The notes under the pieces: generated by a model
Told to the model about the DNA's origin: nothing
The model's input: the letters and a program-made list of their open reading frames with translations, nothing else
The model's database searches: none
Source: Streptomyces sp. ISL-11
GTDB taxonomy: Bacteria > Actinomycetota > Actinomycetes > Streptomycetales > Streptomycetaceae
Assembly (NCBI RefSeq): GCF_018614525.1
Contig: NZ_JAGGOL010000137.1
Coordinates: 1 to 36,408, forward strand
DNA length: 36,408 nucleotides
Direction: 5' to 3'
Part shown: positions 1-8,454 of the stretch, in pieces
How positions within the stretch are numbered: position 1 is the first letter of the stretch
Layout of the letters: the number at the start of each line of letters is the position of its first letter
Position numbers and translations under genes: made by a program

Positions 1-47
1 GGCCGTCGAACGGCCCGGGGCGCGGGACCGGCCCGGAGGTGCCGGGC

Positions 48-2804
48 ATGCCCACACCCGGGGACGGGCCGACGCCGAGGCCCGGACCACGGTCGACGGC
101 CGTGACCGCGCCCGGAGCCAAGCCGAAGCCCGAGACCGGCACGGAGACTCCGGCCGTACCCGTAACCGGTTCGGCGGCCGGGCCCGACGCGGAGTCGGCG
201 CCCGGAGCCAAGCCGAAGCCCGAACCCGGCGGTACGGGCCCGACGACCGTGGCCGGTTCGGCGCCCGGGCCCAACGCGAAGTCGACGCCCGGAGCCAAGC
301 CGAAGCCCGAACCCGGAGGTACGGGCCCGACGACCGTGGCCGGTTCGGCGCCCGGGCCCGGCACGAAGTCGACGCCCGGGGCCGCGCCCGGAGCCAAACC
401 GAAGCCCGAGACCGGCACGGAGACTCCGGCCGTACCCGTACCCGTACCCGTGGCCGGTTCGGCGGCCGGGCCCGGCGCGAAGTCGGCGGCCGGGCCGCCG
501 CCCGGGGCCGCGGTGGAGCCGGAGACCGGTCCGGAGTCGGCGGCCGGGCCCCCGGCCGGGGGCCTGCCGACGCCCGCGGCGGAGCCCACGGCCGCCCCCG
601 CAGGGACCCCCGTGGCCCCCTGCGAGCCGTTGTCCGGTGACGAGCGGGCGCGGCTGTTGTACGGGGCGCACCACGATCCGCACGCGCTGCTGGGCGCTCA
701 CCTGGCACCCGGCGGCGTGGCGTTCCGGGCACTGCGCCCGTTCGCCCGTTCGGTGGCGGTCACCGCCGAGGGGCTGCGGGCGGAGCTGTACGACGAGGGT
801 GACGGGCTCTTCGCGGGGGTGCTTCCGCTGCCGGAGATCCCCGGCTACCGCCTGGTGGTGACCTACGACGACGCCGAGCTGGAGATCGAGGACCCGTACC
901 GCTTCCTGCCGGCCGTCGGCGAGCTGGACCTGCACCTGATCCGCGAGGGCCGCCACGAGGAGCTGTGGCGCGCGCTGGGTGCCGAGCCGATGACGCACGC
1001 GGGCGTGGCGGGCACCCGGTTCACGGTGTGGGCGCCGAACGCCCAGGGCGTGCGCGTGGCCGGTGACTTCAACTACTGGGACGGCACCGGCCAGCCGATG
1101 CGCTCGCTGGGCGGGGCTGGGGTGTGGGAGCTGTTCCTGCCGGGCGTCGGCGAGGGCGCGCTGTACAAGTTCCAGATCACCCGCCCCGACGGCTCGCACA
1201 CGATGCGCGCCGACCCGATGGCCCGGCGCACCGAGGTGCCGCCCGCCAACGCGTCCATCGTGCACGCCTCGCACCACCGCTGGCGGGACGACAAGTGGAT
1301 GGCGCGCCGCGCGGAGCGGCCCGTGCACGAGGCGCCGTTCTCCGTGTACGAGCTGCACCTCTCCTCCTGGCGCCCGGGGCTGACCTACCGGCAGCTCGCC
1401 GAGCAGCTGCCCGCCTATGTCACGGACCTCGGCTTCACGCACGTCGAGCTGATGCCGGTCGCCGAGCACCCCTTCGGCGGCTCGTGGGGCTATCAGGTCA
1501 CCGGCTTCTACGCCCCGACCGCCCGCATGGGCACCCCCGACGACTTCAAGTACTTGGTCGACGCGCTGCACCGGGCCGGGATCGGCGTGCTGATGGACTG
1601 GGTGCCGGCGCATTTCCCCCGGGACGACTGGGCGCTGGCGGAGTTCGACGGCCGCCCGCTGTACGAGCACGGGGACCCGGCGCGGGCGGCGCACCCGGAC
1701 TGGGGGACGCTGGAGTTCGACTACGGCCGCACGGAGGTCCGTAACTTCCTGGTGGCGAACGCCGTGTACTGGTGCCAGGAGTTCCACATCGACGGCCTGC
1801 GCGTGGACGCCGTGGCCTCGATGCTCTACCTCGACTACTCCCGCGAGGAGGGCCAGTGGACGCCCAACGTCCACGGCGGCCGGGAGAACCTGGACGCGGT
1901 GGCGTTCCTCCAGGAGATGAACGCCACGGTCTACCGCCGCTGCCCCGGCGTCGTCACCATCGCGGAGGAGTCGACCGCCTGGGACGGTGTCACGCGCGCC
2001 ACGCACCACGTGGGCCCCGGCGGCTTCGGCGGCCTCGGCTTCGGGCTGAAGTGGAACATGGGCTGGATGCACGACTCGCTGGTCTACGTCTCCAAGGAGC
2101 CGGTCCACCGCAAGTACCACCACGGTGAGATGACCTTCTCCATGATCTACGCGTACAGCGAGAACTACGTGCTGCCGATCTCCCACGACGAGGTGGTGCA
2201 CGGCAAGCGGTCGCTGGTCTCCAAGATGCCGGGCGACTGGTGGCAGCAGCGTGCCAATCACCGCGCGTACCTGGGGTTCATGTGGGCCCATCCCGGCAAA
2301 CAGCTGCTGTTCATGGGGCAGGAGTTCGCCCAGGGCGCCGAGTGGTCGGAGGGGCACGGCCCCGACTGGTGGCTGCTGGACCCCTCGTACTCCGCGGAGG
2401 CCGACCACCGGGGCGTACGGGACCTCGTGCGCGACCTGAACCAGGTGTACCGGGTGACGCCGGCGCTGTGGCAGCGCGACACCGTGCCCGAGGGCTTCGA
2501 GTGGGTCGACGGAGGCGCGAGCGAGGACAACGTCTTCGCGTTCCTGCGCTATGACGCGGACGGCTCGCCGCTGCTGGCGGTCAGCCACTTCTCGCCCGTG
2601 GTCCGCCACGGCTACCCGCTGGGCGTGCCCGCCCGGCACACGGCCTGGCAGGAAGTGCTCAACACCGACGCCGAGCGCTACGGCGGCAGCGGTGTGACCA
2701 ACCCGGATCCCCTCAAGGCGGAGGCCGTCCGCCACCACGGCCGCCCGGCGAGCGTCACGGTGACGCTGCCGCCGCTGTCGACGGTGTGGTTCCGTCCGGC
2801 GTAG
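48..2804 (+). CDS. glgB: 1,4-alpha-glucan branching enzyme GlgB with long repetitive N-terminal extension
   Basis: Transfers alpha-1,4-glucan chains to alpha-1,6 branch points in glycogen synthesis (GH13 with CBM48; cytosolic). From the ATG at 48, residues 1-195 are a Pro/Ala/Gly/Thr-rich, probably disordered extension. The GlgB N-domain starts near residue 200 (ARLLYGAHHDPHALLG), and a CBM48-type segment near 322 (FTVWAPNAQGVRVAGDFNYW). GH13 motifs follow: GLRVDAVASM with nucleophile D587, IAEEST with acid/base E640, and LPISHDEVVHGK with D714. At about 918 residues it is much longer than ordinary GlgB (700-770). ATG 48 has GGAGG eight bases upstream, but the frame stays open to the window edge and GTG 39 is possible, so the gene could begin further upstream. 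In S. coelicolor the neighbouring genes are pep2/treS/glgE (recalled, not visible here). The 3' end is followed by a strong hairpin shared with the convergent MFS gene. Confidence 0.95.
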   Translation: MPTPGDGPTPRPGPRSTAVTAPGAKPKPETGTETPAVPVTGSAAGPDAESAPGAKPKPEPGGTGPTTVAGSAPGPNAKSTPGAKPKPEPGGTGPTTVAGSAPGPGTKSTPGAAPGAKPKPETGTETPAVPVPVPVAGSAAGPGAKSAAGPPPGAAVEPETGPESAAGPPAGGLPTPAAEPTAAPAGTPVAPCEPLSGDERARLLYGAHHDPHALLGAHLAPGGVAFRALRPFARSVAVTAEGLRAELYDEGDGLFAGVLPLPEIPGYRLVVTYDDAELEIEDPYRFLPAVGELDLHLIREGRHEELWRALGAEPMTHAGVAGTRFTVWAPNAQGVRVAGDFNYWDGTGQPMRSLGGAGVWELFLPGVGEGALYKFQITRPDGSHTMRADPMARRTEVPPANASIVHASHHRWRDDKWMARRAERPVHEAPFSVYELHLSSWRPGLTYRQLAEQLPAYVTDLGFTHVELMPVAEHPFGGSWGYQVTGFYAPTARMGTPDDFKYLVDALHRAGIGVLMDWVPAHFPRDDWALAEFDGRPLYEHGDPARAAHPDWGTLEFDYGRTEVRNFLVANAVYWCQEFHIDGLRVDAVASMLYLDYSREEGQWTPNVHGGRENLDAVAFLQEMNATVYRRCPGVVTIAEESTAWDGVTRATHHVGPGGFGGLGFGLKWNMGWMHDSLVYVSKEPVHRKYHHGEMTFSMIYAYSENYVLPISHDEVVHGKRSLVSKMPGDWWQQRANHRAYLGFMWAHPGKQLLFMGQEFAQGAEWSEGHGPDWWLLDPSYSAEADHRGVRDLVRDLNQVYRVTPALWQRDTVPEGFEWVDGGASEDNVFAFLRYDADGSPLLAVSHFSPVVRHGYPLGVPARHTAWQEVLNTDAERYGGSGVTNPDPLKAEAVRHHGRPASVTVTLPPLSTVWFRPA
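108..485 (+). repeat. In-frame tandem repeats encoding the GlgB N-terminal extension
   Basis: Four degenerate copies of a unit beginning PGAKPKPE recur, starting at about 111, 201, 288 and 387, giving periods of 90, 87 and 99 bases (30, 29 and 33 codons). Copies two and three are nearly identical at DNA level (GGGCCCGACGACCGTGGCC in both), and copies one and four share the ETGTETPAVPV variant. All periods are multiples of three, so expansion or contraction keeps the frame. The A-B-B-A pattern suggests recent unequal recombination or slippage. Confidence 0.85.
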
Positions 2805-2845
2805 CGCCGCCTGGTTCCCGGCGGGTGCCGGGCCCGGACACGGAA

Positions 2846-2877
2846 GTGCCCCGTACCTCGGCGGAGGTACGGGGCAC
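2846..2877. terminator. Bidirectional hairpin terminator between glgB and MFS gene
   Basis: Perfect 14-bp inverted repeat (GTGCCCCGTACCTC / GAGGTACGGGGCAC) with a 4-base GGCG loop. It lies between the convergent stop codons at 2804 and 2895. There is no T tract, which is common for actinobacterial terminators. Confidence 0.85.
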
Positions 2878-2894
2878 CGGATCCGGGGCGGAGG

Positions 2895-4574
2895 TCAGAC
2901 GCGTTCGTCCGCCTTCTTCTTGTCCGCCTTCTTCCCGCCGGCCGCGACCGGGGCCGCGGCGGCCTGCGGGCCGCGGCGCGGCAGGAGGAGGGTCACCACG
3001 ACCGTGCCGACGCCGAGGATGACGGCGCCGATCACACTGGTGTGGGCGACGGAGTCGGCGAACGCCTTGTGCACGGCCTCGACGATGCTCTGCGCCTGCT
3101 GGGCACCGAGCTGTGCGGCCTTCTCCGCGCCGATCTTCGGCGCGGCACCGGCCGCGACCTGCTTGCCGGCCTCCTGGGCGACGTACAGGCCGGCGCCGAC
3201 GGAGTCCTGCGCGGCGGAGAGGGCCTTCTCCGGCAGCTTCGGGCCGCCGCCGGCGGCCACCTTGGCGGCGGCGTCGGCGAGGTTGGAGGAGTAGGTCTTG
3301 GCCAGCACGGTGCCGAGGATGGCGATGCCGAGCGAGCCGCCCATCTCGATCGAGGTGCTGTTGACCGCGCCGCCGACGCCGAGCTGGTCCTCGGGGAAGG
3401 AGCCCATGATGGCGTTGGTGCAGGGCGACAGGGACAGGCCGATGGCCAGGCCCAGGACCATCAGCGGCACGACGAAGTCGTTGTAGGTCGAGTCCGCGTC
3501 GACGCGGGTGAGCAGCGCGATGGCGACCGTACCGACGGTCATGCCGAGGGCCACCGTGATCTTCATGCCGAACTTCGGCGTGAGGAAGGCGGTGAGCGCG
3601 CCGCCGACGAACACGGCACCGGCCAGCGGCAGCATCCGCACACCCGTGTCGAGCGGCGAGTAGCCGAGCACGAACTGCAGGTGCTGGGTGAGGTAGTAGA
3701 ACGCGCCGAAGACGGCGAGGAAGAACAGCGCGACGGCCAGCGTGGAGCCGGCGAAGGCGCGCTGCGCGAAGCGGCGGACGTCCAGGACCGGGCGCGGGTG
3801 GCGCAGCTCCCACAGGACGAAGCAGACCAGGCCGACGCCGGCGAGCACGGCGGCGCCGATGGCCTTGGCGCCCCAGCCGAAGTGCGGGCCCTCGATGATC
3901 ATGTAGATCAGCGAGCCGACCCAGATGACGGACAGCAGGCCACCGATGTAGTCGATCTTGTCGACGCCGGTCGCCTTGGACGGCGGTACGAGCAGCAGGG
4001 CGCCGATGATGCCGAGGACGGCGATCGGCACGTTGATGAGGAACGTCGAGGCCCAGCCGTGGTCCTCCAGCAGCGCGCCGGCGACCAGCGGGCCGACGGC
4101 GATGGCCAGGCCGGCCGTGGCGGTCCAGATGGTGATGGCCTTGGCGCGCTCCTCGCGCGGGAAGGTCGCGGCGAGCAGCGACAGGGTCGCCGGCATGATC
4201 ATGGCCGCGCCCACGCCCATGGCGGCGCGTGCGGCGATGACGCCGGTGGAGCTGTCGACGAGCGAGCCGGCCACGGAGGACGCGCCGAACACGACGAGGC
4301 CGAGGACGAGCGCGCCGCGGCGGCTGTACTTGTCACCGACGGCGCCGAGGATCAGCATCAGCGCGGCGTACGGCACGGTGTAGCCGTCGATCACCCATTG
4401 CAGGTCCGAACTGCCGAGGCCGAGGTCCTTGACCATGTCCGGGGCCGCCACCGTCAGCGACGTGTTGGCCATGACGATGATCAGCAGGCTCAGGCACAGG
4501 ACACCCAGTGCCGCCCAGCGCCTCTTGTACGGACCGTCCATCTCGTCGACCGGAGTCGACATCGCGAGGCCCAT
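2895..4574 (-). CDS. MFS drug exporter, DHA2 (EmrB/QacA) family, 14 helices
   Basis: Predicted proton-driven exporter of small toxic molecules. About 559 residues from the chosen ATG at 4574. Helix 1 begins near residue 21 (LGVLCLSLLIIVMANTSL), followed by the family signature around LQWVIDGYTVPYAALML and the loop motif GDKYSRRGALVLG. Many hydrophobic segments consistent with 14 helices follow. A large extracytoplasmic Ala/Gly/Gln-rich loop precedes the last helix, and the C-terminus is Lys-rich (KKADKKKADERV). The frame is open further upstream, but the ATG at 4574 has a GGGGGG tract just before it and the upstream stretch holds the operators, so the longer start is unlikely. An internal ATG at 4562 is the alternative. 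It is divergent from a TetR gene with operators between, so repression by that protein and induction by an exported compound is the natural inference. Substrate unknown. Confidence 0.92.
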   Translation of the reverse strand: MGLAMSTPVDEMDGPYKRRWAALGVLCLSLLIIVMANTSLTVAAPDMVKDLGLGSSDLQWVIDGYTVPYAALMLILGAVGDKYSRRGALVLGLVVFGASSVAGSLVDSSTGVIAARAAMGVGAAMIMPATLSLLAATFPREERAKAITIWTATAGLAIAVGPLVAGALLEDHGWASTFLINVPIAVLGIIGALLLVPPSKATGVDKIDYIGGLLSVIWVGSLIYMIIEGPHFGWGAKAIGAAVLAGVGLVCFVLWELRHPRPVLDVRRFAQRAFAGSTLAVALFFLAVFGAFYYLTQHLQFVLGYSPLDTGVRMLPLAGAVFVGGALTAFLTPKFGMKITVALGMTVGTVAIALLTRVDADSTYNDFVVPLMVLGLAIGLSLSPCTNAIMGSFPEDQLGVGGAVNSTSIEMGGSLGIAILGTVLAKTYSSNLADAAAKVAAGGGPKLPEKALSAAQDSVGAGLYVAQEAGKQVAAGAAPKIGAEKAAQLGAQQAQSIVEAVHKAFADSVAHTSVIGAVILGVGTVVVTLLLPRRGPQAAAAPVAAGGKKADKKKADERV

Positions 4575-4593
4575 CGGCCCCCCTTTCGGAATC

Positions 4594-4656
4594 TTGCACA
4601 CTACTGTGCAATTACACACCGCTGTGCAATTTACGCGTCTGCCCAGCCGTGTGCAA
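4594..4656. promoter_or_regulatory. Three TetR-type operators, two abutting, between MFS and tetR genes
   Basis: Site 1 (4594-4611) is TTGCACA-N4-TGTGCAA, a perfect 7-bp dyad. Site 2 (4612-4629) is TTACACA-N4-TGTGCAA and directly abuts site 1 with an 18-bp repeat spacing. Site 3 (4639-4656) is CTGCCCA-N4-TGTGCAA with one degenerate arm. They lie 20-82 bases upstream of the MFS start and overlap a possible minus-strand -10 (TAGTGT, 4598-4603). Autoregulatory repression is inferred. Confidence 0.8.
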
Positions 4657-4725
4657 AATGAACCCAGCGGACCGCCGCGATTTCGCCGGTGGTGTCCGGG
4701 GGACGCCCGATCGAGAAGAGACCCA

Positions 4726-5319
4726 ATGGCCGGCAGAGCGGACGCCAATCGCCGCCGCATCATGGACATCGCGCTGGTCGAACTGCTGCGCGACGCCGAC
4801 GCGAGCATGGATCAGATCGCCCGCGCGGCGGGCGTCGTACGGCGCACGGTCTACGGGCACTTCCCCAGCCGCGAGGCCCTGATCGGCGCTCTCGTCGACG
4901 ACGCCGCCGAGGCCGTGGGCGCTGCGCACGCCGCCGCCCTGCGCGACGTCGCCGACCCGGCCGAGGCGCTCGCCCGCTCCATCCTGGCCGTCTGGGAGAT
5001 CGCCGACGGCTACCGCCTGCTGGTCTCCCTCGCCCAGCGCAGCGTCACCGTCGAGGGCATCCGCAAGCGCCTGGAGCCGGTCCGCCTGGCCGGCGCGGCC
5101 GTCCTGCGGCGCGGCCTGGAGGAGGGCCGCTTCGTCTCACCCCTGCCGGCCGACGCCCTCGCGTACGTCCGCGAACAGGTTCTCTTCGGGCTGATGCAAG
5201 CCGTCAACGACGGCGCCCTGGCCCCCGAGAAGGCGGGCCGCTCGGCAGCCGTGACCACCCTGACGGCGGCGGGACTCCCGGTGAAGGAGGCGACGGATCT
5301 GGTGGCGCGCCTGCCGTAG
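4726..5319 (+). CDS. TetR family transcriptional regulator
   Basis: Predicted 197-residue TetR-type repressor. The N-terminal helix-turn-helix is clear: RRRIMDIALVELL, then ASMDQIARAAGVVRRTVYGHF at about residues 26-46, with the family's typical TVYGHFPSREAL recognition segment. The rest is a helical ligand-binding domain. The ATG at 4726 is chosen because GAGAAGAG ends five bases upstream; in-frame starts further upstream would run through the operator region. It is divergent from the DHA2 exporter and most likely represses it and itself through the TTGCACA-N4-TGTGCAA sites. The ligand cannot be read from the sequence. Its stop is 23 bases from the convergent permease stop. Confidence 0.9.
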   Translation: MAGRADANRRRIMDIALVELLRDADASMDQIARAAGVVRRTVYGHFPSREALIGALVDDAAEAVGAAHAAALRDVADPAEALARSILAVWEIADGYRLLVSLAQRSVTVEGIRKRLEPVRLAGAAVLRRGLEEGRFVSPLPADALAYVREQVLFGLMQAVNDGALAPEKAGRSAAVTTLTAAGLPVKEATDLVARLP

Positions 5320-5340
5320 GGGCCCTCGGGAAGCGGCCCC
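5319..5340. terminator. Weak hairpin between convergent tetR and permease genes
   Basis: GGGGCC (5319-5324) pairs with GGCCCC (5335-5340) across a 10-base loop in the 23-base gap between convergent stop codons. A short stem without a T tract, so only a possible terminator. Confidence 0.35.
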
Positions 5341-5342
5341 CG

Positions 5343-6209
5343 TCAGACGTCCTCCCGCATCAGCCGCAGGTAGACGGCCGAGAACAGGGCGCCCACCAGC
5401 AGCAGGAGCAGCGCGACCGCCGTGCCGTAGCCGATCAGGGACTTCAGGAACGCCTGGTCGTACATGAACACCGGCAGGGTCTGGCTGCGGTCGCCGGGGC
5501 CGCCTCGGGTCATGGCCCAGATGAGGCCGAAAACCGACAGCGTCTGCAGGGTGTTCAGCATCAGGTTGGTGGCGATGGACCGGCGGATCATGGGCAGGGT
5601 GATGTGCCAGAAGCGGCGGACGCCGCTCGCGCCGTCGACCTCCGCCGCCTCCGTGACGTCCCGGGGGATCTCGGACAGCGCGGCGGAGTAGACGAGCATG
5701 GAGAAGGCCGTACCGCGCCAGACGTTGGCGAAGGAGACGGCCAGGATGGGCAGGGTGAACAGCCAGTTCTGGGCGGGCAGGTGGAGCCAGTCCAGGACGG
5801 CGTTCAGCGTGCCGCGCCGGTTGAAGAAGGTGTAGAGCAGGAAGCCGGCCACGATCTCCGGCACGACCCACGCCGCCACCACGACCGCGCCCGTCAGCGC
5901 CCGTACCGGCCGGGAGGCGCGCCGCATCAGCGCCGCCAGCGCGAAGCCCAGGGTGTTCTGGCCGACGATCGAGGACAGGACGGTGAAGACGAGCGTGAGG
6001 ACCACCGCGTTGCGGAAGCCGTCGTCGGCGAAGGCCCGGCGGAAGTTGGCGAGGCCGACGAACGACGCGGACGCCTGGCCCGTCAGCTGGGTGTCGGTGA
6101 AGGCGAGGTAGACGCAGTACGCGATCGGGCCCGCGAGGAAGAGCAGCAGCAGCGTGGTGGCCGGGGCGATCGGCAGCCAGCGCGCCGCGCGCCGGACGGC
6201 GGCGGGCAC
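5343..6209 (-). CDS. CUT1 sugar ABC transporter permease (MalF/UgpA type)
   Basis: Predicted inner-membrane channel subunit of a carbohydrate importer, about 288 residues with six hydrophobic helices. Helix 1 is PATTLLLLFLAGPIAYCVYL. The cytoplasmic EAA loop that docks the ATPase is visible as ITEAAEVDGASG-type sequence (VTEAAEVDGASGVRRFWHITLP). The GTG start at 6207-6209 follows the solute-binding gene's TGA after one base, so the two are translationally coupled. No ATPase gene is present, as is usual for Streptomyces CUT1 systems that share the MsiK ATPase (family knowledge). The expected second permease is not next door; the likely partner lies at 11805-12650 on the other strand. Sugar unknown. 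Confidence 0.9.
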   Translation of the reverse strand: MPAAVRRAARWLPIAPATTLLLLFLAGPIAYCVYLAFTDTQLTGQASASFVGLANFRRAFADDGFRNAVVLTLVFTVLSSIVGQNTLGFALAALMRRASRPVRALTGAVVVAAWVVPEIVAGFLLYTFFNRRGTLNAVLDWLHLPAQNWLFTLPILAVSFANVWRGTAFSMLVYSAALSEIPRDVTEAAEVDGASGVRRFWHITLPMIRRSIATNLMLNTLQTLSVFGLIWAMTRGGPGDRSQTLPVFMYDQAFLKSLIGYGTAVALLLLLVGALFSAVYLRLMREDV

Positions 6210-6210
6210 C

Positions 6211-7578
6211 TCACCGCCCCCCGGCGGTCACGCCGTCGCCGCCCGCGATCGACCGCAGCCGCTCGTCGTAGCGCCGGGCGGCCTCCGCCACGGACGCGTC
6301 GCCGGTCGTCACCGACTCCATCGCGTCCCGGATCGCGCCCGAGACCTGCGGATAGACCGGCAGGGTGGGCCGGTAGTGGGTGTTCCTGACCCGCGCGGTG
6401 AAGAACTCGATGCCCGGGACCGACGCGCGGTACTTCTCCGTGGCCGCCACGTCGTCCCGTACCGCGATCTGCCCGTCGCGGACGGTCCACTCGGTCGCGT
6501 TGTCCGTCGTCTGGAGCGTCTCGATGAGCTGCCAGGCCAGGTCCGGTGTGCCGGACCTGGCACCGATCGCCCACGTCCAGCCGCCCGAGAGGCTCACCTC
6601 GCCCGGCGCCTCGCCGTGCTGCGTCGGGAAGGGCGCCTGGCCCAGCACGCGCGACCACCGCGGCCAGGGGGTGCTGCCGGACGGCTGCCAGTACTTGCCG
6701 AGCCAGTTGCCGTCGAGGTCGATGGCGAGCTTGCCCCGCGGCAGCCATTCGGTGGTGACGCGGGTGTACACATTGGCGTCGAGGGCGTCGGTGGGCTCGG
6801 GGCCGAGCTTCTCGCCGTACACCGTCCGGATGAATTCCAGGGAGTCCTTGAAGCCCTGGCCCCCGGCCACCCACTTCTTCGCCGCCGGGTCGTAGAGGGG
6901 ATCCTCGCCGGTGCCGTACAGCAGCATCTCGAAGCCCTGCATGGTGGCCGTCTCGCCGGGCCCCTTGCCCGTGTAGATGTTGAGCGGGATGACGCCGGGC
7001 ACCTTCCGTTTGACCGTACGGGCCGCCTCCAGCACGTCCTGCCAGGTCCGCGGCCGCCAGTCGGCGGGCAGTCCGGCCTTCGCGAAGATCTCCTTGTTGA
7101 ACCACAGGCCCCGGGTGTCCGTGCCGTCCGGTACGCCGTAGGTTCTGCCGTCCTCCGCCCTGGCCGCCGCCTTCGCGGTCGGAATGAACCGGTCCCAGTC
7201 CTTCCAGCCCGCCAGTTTGTCGTCCAGCGGTCTCAAGTACCCGGCCTTGATGTCCGAGTTGATCAGGAAGGTGTCCTCACGGACGACGTCCGGCGCGGTC
7301 TTCGGCGACCGCATCATCTGCTGGACCTTGGCGTAGTAGTCCGCCTGCGACGCCTGGACGGGGATCAGCCGCAGCTTCTTGCCCTCGTGCTCGCGCTCGA
7401 ACCGCTTCTTGATCCCGGCCAGGTACTCGTCCATGATCCGGACCTTGTTGTCGGTACTGCGCTGGTAGACGACCTTCACGGTGTCCGGGTCGCGCCCCGC
7501 CCCTCCGCCGCAGGCGGTGAGCGGAACGGCGGCGGCGAACGTGGCGGCGGCGAGGAGCAGAGGAGCGACGGTACGCAC
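6211..7578 (-). CDS. Extracellular solute-binding lipoprotein of a CUT1 sugar importer
   Basis: Predicted sugar-binding protein, 455 residues, tethered to the membrane outer face. The N-terminus is a lipoprotein signal peptide with lipobox LTAC and acylated Cys23, followed by a Gly/Asp linker. The mature part shows type-1 solute-binding features: VKVVYQRSTDNKVRIMDEYL, then DVVREDTFLINSDIKAGYL, and GLWFNKEIFAKAGL, typical of sugar-binding proteins. The GTG start at 7578 has AGGAGG six bases upstream. It is first in an operon with the permease gene downstream (one-base gap). A LacI-type operator candidate lies just upstream. The bound sugar cannot be deduced. Confidence 0.92.
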   Translation of the reverse strand: MRTVAPLLLAAATFAAAVPLTACGGGAGRDPDTVKVVYQRSTDNKVRIMDEYLAGIKKRFEREHEGKKLRLIPVQASQADYYAKVQQMMRSPKTAPDVVREDTFLINSDIKAGYLRPLDDKLAGWKDWDRFIPTAKAAARAEDGRTYGVPDGTDTRGLWFNKEIFAKAGLPADWRPRTWQDVLEAARTVKRKVPGVIPLNIYTGKGPGETATMQGFEMLLYGTGEDPLYDPAAKKWVAGGQGFKDSLEFIRTVYGEKLGPEPTDALDANVYTRVTTEWLPRGKLAIDLDGNWLGKYWQPSGSTPWPRWSRVLGQAPFPTQHGEAPGEVSLSGGWTWAIGARSGTPDLAWQLIETLQTTDNATEWTVRDGQIAVRDDVAATEKYRASVPGIEFFTARVRNTHYRPTLPVYPQVSGAIRDAMESVTTGDASVAEAARRYDERLRSIAGGDGVTAGGR

Positions 7579-7608
7579 GGCGACCTCCTACGAGCCGGGA
7601 CGGCAACT

Positions 7609-7618
7609 GAAACGTTCC
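7609..7618. promoter_or_regulatory. Possible LacI-type operator upstream of the sugar-binding protein gene
   Basis: GAAACGTTCC contains the 6-bp palindrome AACGTT with the central CG typical of LacI-family operators, 31-40 bases upstream of the GTG start. Streptomyces CUT1 operons are often controlled by LacI-type regulators, but none is encoded here, so this is tentative. Confidence 0.3.
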
Positions 7619-7755
7619 CGCGCGGGAGGAGCGGCACGCCACCGCGCCCCGTAGCCCGTCCGGGGCACCACATCCAGCCCGCCCGGCGATCGAGGGCCGG
7701 GGGTGCGGGGGCGGAGCCGCCGGTTGCGGGAAGGGGCGGGCCGGGGAGAAAGCCC
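7619..7755. repeat. Spacer with a fragment of a dispersed GC-rich repeat
   Basis: Non-coding gap between the binding-protein start and the response-regulator stop. CAGCCCGCCCGGCG at 7675-7688 followed by ATCGAGG resembles the CAGCCCGTCCGGCG core seen at 18041 and 24497. No convincing terminator was seen here. Confidence 0.4.
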
Positions 7756-8454
7756 CTACGGCACCAGCCACCGGTACCGCAGCTCCGGCCGCCCCACCTG
7801 CCCGTACCGCGGCGCCCGTCCCGCCCGCCCCGTCGTCACCAAATGCTCCAGATACCGCCGCGCGGTGATCCGCGAGATCCCCAGGCACGCCGCCGCGGCG
7901 GCCGAGGAGATGCCCTCCTGCCCCGCCTCCCGCAACGCCCCCGTGATCGTCTGAAGCGTCGCCGGGCTCAGCCCCTTCGGCAACGCCGCAGGCCACGGCG
8001 CCCGCAGCGCGCCGAGCGCGCGGTCCACCTCCTCCTGGCCGCTCGCCTCACCCGCCACCGCGCGGAACTCCGCGTAGCGGGCGAGCCGGTCGCGCAGGGT
8101 GGCGAAGGTGAACGGCTTCAGGACGTACTGCACGACGCCCAGCGAGACCCCTTCGCGGACGACCGCCAGGTCGCGCGCCGAGGTCACCGCGATGACGTCC
8201 GCCGTGTGGCCGGCGGAGCGCAGGGAGCGGACGAGCGGCAGCCCGTGCCCGTCGGGGAGGTACAGGTCGAGCAGCAGCAGATCGACGGCCGTCCGCTGGA
8301 GGAACTGCGCGGCGTCGCCCCGGGTGTGCACCACCCCGGCGACCGTGAAGCCGGGCACGCGCCGTACGTAGAGGGCATGCGCGTCGGCGGCGACGGGGTC
8401 GTCCTCCACGACGAGTACGCGGATCGGCCGGGGGTCCGGCTGCGGTGTGCTCAT
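7756..8454 (-). CDS. CitB/DctR-type response regulator
   Basis: Predicted DNA-binding partner of the adjacent sensor kinase, 232 residues. The receiver domain (11-125) has the acidic pocket E17/D18/D19, phosphoacceptor D63 in LLLLDLYLPDGHG, T91 and K113 in VLKPF. The C-terminal part (about 160-232) holds a helix-turn-helix (AAAACLGISRITARRYLEHL) of the kind found in DpiA/CitB and DctR regulators of di- and tricarboxylate uptake. The start ATG overlaps the kinase stop by four bases (ATGA), so the two are translationally coupled. The neighbouring dctA gene is the most likely target, possibly through the dyad at 10143-10180. Confidence 0.93.
   Translation of the reverse strand: MSTPQPDPRPIRVLVVEDDPVAADAHALYVRRVPGFTVAGVVHTRGDAAQFLQRTAVDLLLLDLYLPDGHGLPLVRSLRSAGHTADVIAVTSARDLAVVREGVSLGVVQYVLKPFTFATLRDRLARYAEFRAVAGEASGQEEVDRALGALRAPWPAALPKGLSPATLQTITGALREAGQEGISSAAAAACLGISRITARRYLEHLVTTGRAGRAPRYGQVGRPELRYRWLVP

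Noticed and set aside
108..485. CRISPR-like array
   Set aside because: The repeats are in frame, contiguous without unique spacers, and encode the GlgB extension.
7609..7618. A firm LacI operator call
   Set aside because: Only a 6-bp perfect core and no LacI gene nearby; listed at low confidence.
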